Of a DNA stretch of 64,000 nt, positions 59,150 to 64,000 are shown in pieces. The notes beneath the pieces are model-generated. The model was not told the origin of the DNA. It was given only the letters and a program-made list of their open reading frames with translations, and ran no database searches. Each line of letters begins with the position of its first letter. The first letter of the stretch is position 1. Position numbers and translations under genes: made by a program. This DNA is from Myxocyprinus asiaticus (taxonomy: Eukaryota > Chordata > Actinopteri > Cypriniformes > Catostomidae), in the NCBI RefSeq assembly GCF_019703515.2, contig NC_059362.1:28808326-28872325 (forward strand), written 5' to 3'.

Positions 59150-59605
59150 AAAATGGAGTCAGTCACGGTAGAGCCAAGAGGGGACTTCCGCCAGAGACGG
59201 GCCACTTATATTAAAATGAATGGGAGAAATTGGAACGCCCAACGGTCAACGGATGTAGAAAGGAAGTCCCGCCTTACAGGTGAAAGAGCCAATCACCTTT
59301 TAGATACAGACATCGCCTTGCACATTAGCAGGAAAATTGCGATTTTTTGCGTAATCCGAGGTAACGAAGTACAATTTATTATTCCAGTGTTGTCATATTT
59401 TACTGCTGATTTAAAAAATATGACCTTTGATTGTAATCTTGACCAACCATTTTTAAAATTTCGGTCGTTACCTATTCAAGTAGATAGGAGCTGCTCTTGT
59501 ATGCCGCTTGGTTCCATAAAAACCGCTACCCGAGAACATTCCATTCTAAAGATGGCCGCCGAGTGGACTGACTTGCTAGAGAGACTTTGCTTCCGCCCAG
59601 CGCTG
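59150..59605 (-). repeat. Dispersed 450-bp repeat, copy 2, beside the srsf5 5' end
   Basis: Inverted relative to 16730-17165, with shared blocks GTTGGTCAAGATTAC, AAAGGTGATTGGCTCTTT and GGCGGGACTTCCTTTCTACA (read on the - strand). It begins about 300 bp upstream of the srsf5 ATG and may overlap the promoter or noncoding first exon. A 166-codon open frame crosses it on the + strand (59111-59611). Confidence 0.75.
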
Positions 59606-60502
59606 GTCTGAGATCAGCTCAAAACACAAATAATGTGCTCCCAGTAGATACAGTACACTATTAATTTATATATGCCTGAATCGACCTGCCATATTTGTCC
59701 TAACCTAAATCTATATACACATATATACATTAAACTAGTTTTTTGGTGTATATACGTGTATATCAAGATCCACCAATAGATTGCGCTAACGTACATACTA
59801 CTACTACTACTTATTATTACTAATAATACTTTTTTATTACGTTCAGAATTATACAAAGAACCATGAAATTACTCTGACGTCACTCAGCAGGAAACCGCGC
59901 TTCCGGGTTCTTTCGAGCTTTAGATTTCAATGGTGGAAATAGGCTGCAGTTTTAATAATCTTTTAAGCTTTATAGAATGTAATAATGTCTTTTAATGTTA
60001 ATAAAAGTTATTGTAAAGGAATATCTATGGTTACAGTGAAGAAATTACGTGGGTTCTTCTCTGAATTATTGGCGAAACAAGTTTAAACTTGGTTCAATGA
60101 GCCTGTATGATCATGGCGGACATGTAACAGCTTGATGAATACACATCCTCACATGTTTAACACGCTTCTAAAGCCTAAGAATTTAGCTGTTTCCTCACAA
60201 AAACAGTTTATTCAGCACACTGAACCATCTTCTCCATAGACATCCATAAAACGGCCTCATAATGAATTGTATTGATAACCTTGTAGGCCAATTTGCTAGA
60301 AGGGCTCCGATTTGAACCATAGTTCCCACACGTTTTCCATGATTTCCCCATTGTTCTTCGGATAACTAGATAAGGGTTTAAAAAATACTTTTATAGAGAT
60401 CAGACTCACACATAAGAATTCCATACTAAATTAATATTGTAGAGACATGCATAATAATAAAAAAATATTTTCACTATAGAAATTTACATTACATTTTAAA
60501 TA
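59606..60502. other. Intergenic sequence between srsf5 and the susd6-like gene
   Basis: No gene is recognised. Sequence near 59880-59930 is GC-richer (AACCGCGCTTCCGGGTTC). Confidence 0.5.
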
Positions 60503-60922
60503 AATATTCCAGATTTAATTCAAGTTAAGCTCAATCTTAGGTTAACTTGTGAGGTACTTACAGTACAATGGAAGTAAACTGGGCAAATCTTTGGAGGGTT
60601 TAAAGGCAGAAATGTGCACCTAAGTTTATAAAAGCACTTACATTAATTCTTCTGTTAAAACTAGTGTATTATTTGAGCTGTAAAGTTGCTTAAATCATTG
60701 TTTACTGGGATTGCAGGGTTTACGGCGTTACATTATGGCAACAAAGTTGTAAAACTGGCTATAGCTTTACACAGAGAAGGTTAGCAAGTGATTTTATCAC
60801 ACTAAGATCTTGTTAACACACATATATGTAAAGAAAAGGAGAGAAAAGTCAAAATTATTAAATTATCTACATTGTCACAAATGCTGTCGTCTGAGTTTAA
60901 CTTGTTTTGAACCTGGAATATT
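60503..60922. mobile_element. MITE, family 2
   Basis: It starts AATATTCCAGATTTAATTCA and ends TTTTGAACCTGGAATATT, a diverged pair of the family 2 ends. Confidence 0.75.
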
Positions 60923-61099
60923 ACTTTAAGAATTAACTAATTTCAATGACTTTTCCAGGCCTCTAAATCATAATCTGAAAATGTCCTGATATTTCCAAGT
61001 TTTCCAGTACTATGGGAACCCTGTTAATAACTATAGCATTCATAGCGAACCATACCATGACAGCACTTGTTAAACTCACCACAATAAATACCAGTTGTC

Positions 61100-63443
61100 C
61101 ACTTCAAATGAAAGCTTTTAATTAGAAATTGTTATATACACACTGTAGAATTAAATTAAACTTTATACAAATATTAAAATACTATCTTCACATCCACAGC
61201 CATGTACAGAGGAAAAACCAAAAGAAGTGTAATGGGGGTGAGGGGCTGGGTGGATGAGTCAATTTAAATTACGTTTGCAGAAAAACACCGTACAACAGTG
61301 TCTTACACACATCCTGGATATCCTTTTTTTACTTGTGTTCTTTCTTTTTATAAACTTAAAAACATCCTTTGATTGATAACTGGTAAAAGAAAGAAAATAA
61401 AATCTCATTGGTTCATATTTCATGTTCACTGAAACACTTCTGAGGAAGAGTGAACAATAAGTCACATCCTCCATCTGAGTTAACCCTATCTCTGCAAATC
61501 AACAAGACAATGTTTATGCATAGAAAAGAAAAAAATAAGGCCATAAGGAAACTGAAGACAAATGACCATAAAGCCAGTGAAACTGAAAAAATATGAATAC
61601 AAGGTGAGAAATGTATGAAAATGTACAAGTTTTAAGGCAGCAGTAATATTTTGCCTTCAGTTTGCTTGACAAATGTCGATCAATTTACAGAAACAAAACA
61701 GAAGATGTGCAGATAGGCAAACTGCCCTCTCTCTCTCTCCAAAGTCAGACACAAAAATATATATTTGATGCATGACAACAAACTTTTGGATCTCGCATCA
61801 ACCACAAGGTATATACACATGGTGTGGCTGTGTCCAACGGCCAAGATGTAAAACACAACCAAAGCAACTCAAAAGGAAAGGTTCATTGGTATTTCAAATG
61901 TCCACTTGCCTAAAGAACACACTGTAAGTGAGGAACAAGGACATTTCCTGGAGCTGACTTACACATTGGGACATTTAATACAAGTACTTGCCTAACTCTT
62001 TAAAAAAATTAGAATCTTTATGATTTACTGTACATTGCATTAAAACAACGCCCCACATATTTTCAATCTTGCAAGTTATCAAATAATTTGTTTCTTAATA
62101 GCATGTTACTTTCTTAATATTAATGAACTTAATAAACATGGCTCCAACTGTTGATAGTGATTCAGTCTTTTAAAATCTTAGCCATGTCAGAACTGGTTTG
62201 CAAAGTATTCAAATGTCATTTTTAACAAAGCAGTCATTATGGGAAGCAGGGGCAAATAAAATAACCCAAATATTATTAGCAAGTTGAAACTCACAAGTTA
62301 CAGCCCAGCAATGAACTTAGTCCACACCCAGTAAGTCCTCGGAAAAGAACATACAGGTGATTAAAAAAAAAAGGTTAAAGTTTTCGTAACTTGTGCGTGC
62401 AACACATAAACATAAGAGAGATATACTTGTGAAACACAATCACACTTTTAAAACCAAGAAATAAAGTAATTTCTTTGGTCTTTGTCTTTATGAGAAGACT
62501 TTGGGCCATTATCATCCGATCTCAAAGCACAGTGTTATTCACAAAGTATATCTCCCTCACTTTAGACAAACAGACATGTAGACAGAGAACATCCATTCTA
62601 GTTAAATAACATCTCAATTAGAAAATGGAGGTATTGAAAATGTTTCCTATTTGGGGAAAAGAAGCCTAGATGATGCTTCAGCCCTCTTCAAATCACAACA
62701 GCCACAGTCACACAGGCATCAGAAACACACGCGCGCACACACAGAGCACAACACAAGTACTTCTTGACAAATAAAAAGGCAAGCATGTATTTTAATACAG
62801 TACAATGTAAATCAGTTCAACCCCGCGTCTCGCGCAAGGGACAAGCTGTTCGGTCAAGCGTCGAGATGGTGTACGCTGTTGCTGTGAATCATGCTTCAAT
62901 TGTGCCGTACTCCTGTGTGTACGCGTGCTAAAAAGAAAAAGAAAAAAAGAAATTGCACAGAACATGCAGCATCAAAGAGAAAAGGGCCTGGCTTAGCAAA
63001 TCCTTTCGCTAAAGGTCACAGTCATTGACGGAGCAGAGGTCCACAACCTTCTAAACGGTCGTTATGTAATCTGAATGCATTCATTTGTAATTTGTAAATC
63101 CTTGCTGTGACAAGGTAAGCTTGTGAGTGCAACTGATTATTGGTGCACCTGTAAGTAAAGGTGCGACGTGTTAAACATTTTCGCATCCCTTTCATCTGGT
63201 CAAGGGTTCTTCCTGTGAAGAGAGCCGCTGGACTCCATGAGGGTCACACATCTTGCAGGCCCCAGGGTGGGAGATTTGTTGGCTGAGGGACATCTGACGG
63301 ACATCTTATTTACTGCGGTTTTGAAGGGTAGCTATGGGGTAAGTGTTTGGTGAGAAGCTTTAGGGGTTACAGTCCTGGCCAGCAATGACAGAGAGAGAGG
63401 GTTGACTGCACACAGACTCAGGCCTCCTTTAGCAATGGAATAT
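61100..63443 (-). other. susd6: Probable susd6 terminal exon, mostly 3' UTR
   Basis: The exon begins at 63443 after the acceptor TTTCTATTCTACAG and holds eight codons and a stop. The remaining 2.3 kb on the - strand has no long frame and no transposon ends I can see, unlike nearly everything else in the window. The 3' limit is a guess, based on ATTAAA on the - strand at 61117-61122. Confidence 0.5.
63418..63443 (-). CDS. susd6: susd6 C-terminal codons (partial gene)
   Basis: The exon supplies AT of a split codon (Asp if the previous exon ends in G), then IPLLKEA and TGA. DIPLLKEA is, by recall, the C-terminus of SUSD6 (sushi domain-containing 6, a single-pass membrane protein). The peptide is short, so the call leans on position: SUSD6 neighbours SRSF5 on the same strand in human. 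The rest of the gene lies beyond the right edge of the window, after the intron starting at 63444. Confidence 0.6.
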
Positions 63444-64000
63444 CTGTAGAATAGAAATTAAGAATGCATTTATTCTAGGGTTATACAGGAAATATACAGG
63501 TTTGCTCATAAATTGACATACCTCTCAAGATGTTTTTCATTTAAAAAAAATAATAAGAGAGATCATAAAAATAGCATTTCGTTTTATATTTAGTACTGGC
63601 CAGAGGAAGCAATCTGACGCAAACAAATGATACATTTGCAGCATTTACCGTTAATAAAGCATAAACCAGCATATACACTGGCCGGAGCAGGGCAGAACCT
63701 TTGTTATGTGTCCGCCCAGAGTCATTACACTGATGGACACACCACAAACACACACAACAGCCCAATCAGTGATCAAATGATGGGATAAACCTATTTTGTT
63801 GTACAAAACAAGCCCAGATGGGATAACTCAAGTAATTTGCAGCCTGTGTAAGGTGCAATTTAATTACCACCGAAGCACGTCAAGTCTTATCTATCACGAA
63901 AATGCAGAACGAGATGTTTGCAAATGCTTTTCATGTGGAGTACAAAGCGGCGCTTGACGCTGACGCCCTGATGTGAATCATGAACGCGGCTTCACGACTC
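63444..64000 (-). other. Last intron of the susd6-like gene (part)
   Basis: No exon or transposon is recognised between the acceptor and the window edge. Confidence 0.45.

Overview
This is a vertebrate genomic window. It almost certainly comes from a teleost fish and most likely from the carp/minnow family (Cyprinidae). The basis is intron-containing genes plus dense families of fish-type mobile DNA: Tc1-like, hAT, Harbinger-type and DIRS elements, L1/Tx1-like LINEs, and a tRNA-headed SINE of a kind I recall from cyprinid genomes. The species call is inference.

Three host genes can be read. (1) An intact five-exon slc10a1 (sodium/bile acid cotransporter) on the + strand, 6431-13278, encoding 338 residues. 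(2) An intact seven-exon srsf5 (SR splicing factor) on the - strand, 58837 down to 45379, encoding 274 residues. (3) The last coding codons and probable long 3' UTR of a - strand gene, 63443 down to about 61100, that matches the C-terminus of susd6. Order and relative orientation (slc10a1 convergent with srsf5, susd6 upstream of srsf5 on the same strand) match the human SUSD6-SRSF5-SLC10A1 block, so this is conserved synteny.

A second, broken slc10a1 copy lies between slc10a1 and srsf5 on the + strand. Its 5' noncoding exon and truncated exon 1 are at about 17720-18222. Exons 2-4 are at 43467-44340. About 25 kb of mobile DNA now splits it. It carries frameshifts, an in-frame stop and a lost sodium-site glutamate, so it is a pseudogene from a tandem duplication.

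The split is filled by transposons. 18223-19730 is an L1-like 5' part. 20240-22195 is an internally deleted DIRS element with about 175-bp inverted ends. 23714-40871 is one old L1-like LINE with its own target-site duplication (TSD), hit by three later insertions: another LINE (24051-27664), a full-length antisense LINE (30287-36365), and a Tc1-like element (37644-39752) that itself holds a 5'-truncated LINE (38846-39522). 41604-43058 is a further Tc1 relic.

The left end (1-6060) has hAT-type elements with 8-bp TSDs and a DIRS-1-like element with inverted terminal repeats that retains gag and tyrosine recombinase fragments. slc10a1 intron 1 holds three different Tc1-like elements. The srsf5 introns hold SINEs, several MITE families, a hAT with a perfect 8-bp TSD and a Harbinger-type element with a Myb/SANT reading frame. 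The last 2.3 kb looks free of transposons, as expected for a long 3' UTR.

No operon, CRISPR array, phage or other prokaryotic system is present. The unusual content is the duplicated and disrupted transporter, the nested LINE record, and an in-frame UGA shared by the ORF1 of three LINE copies.
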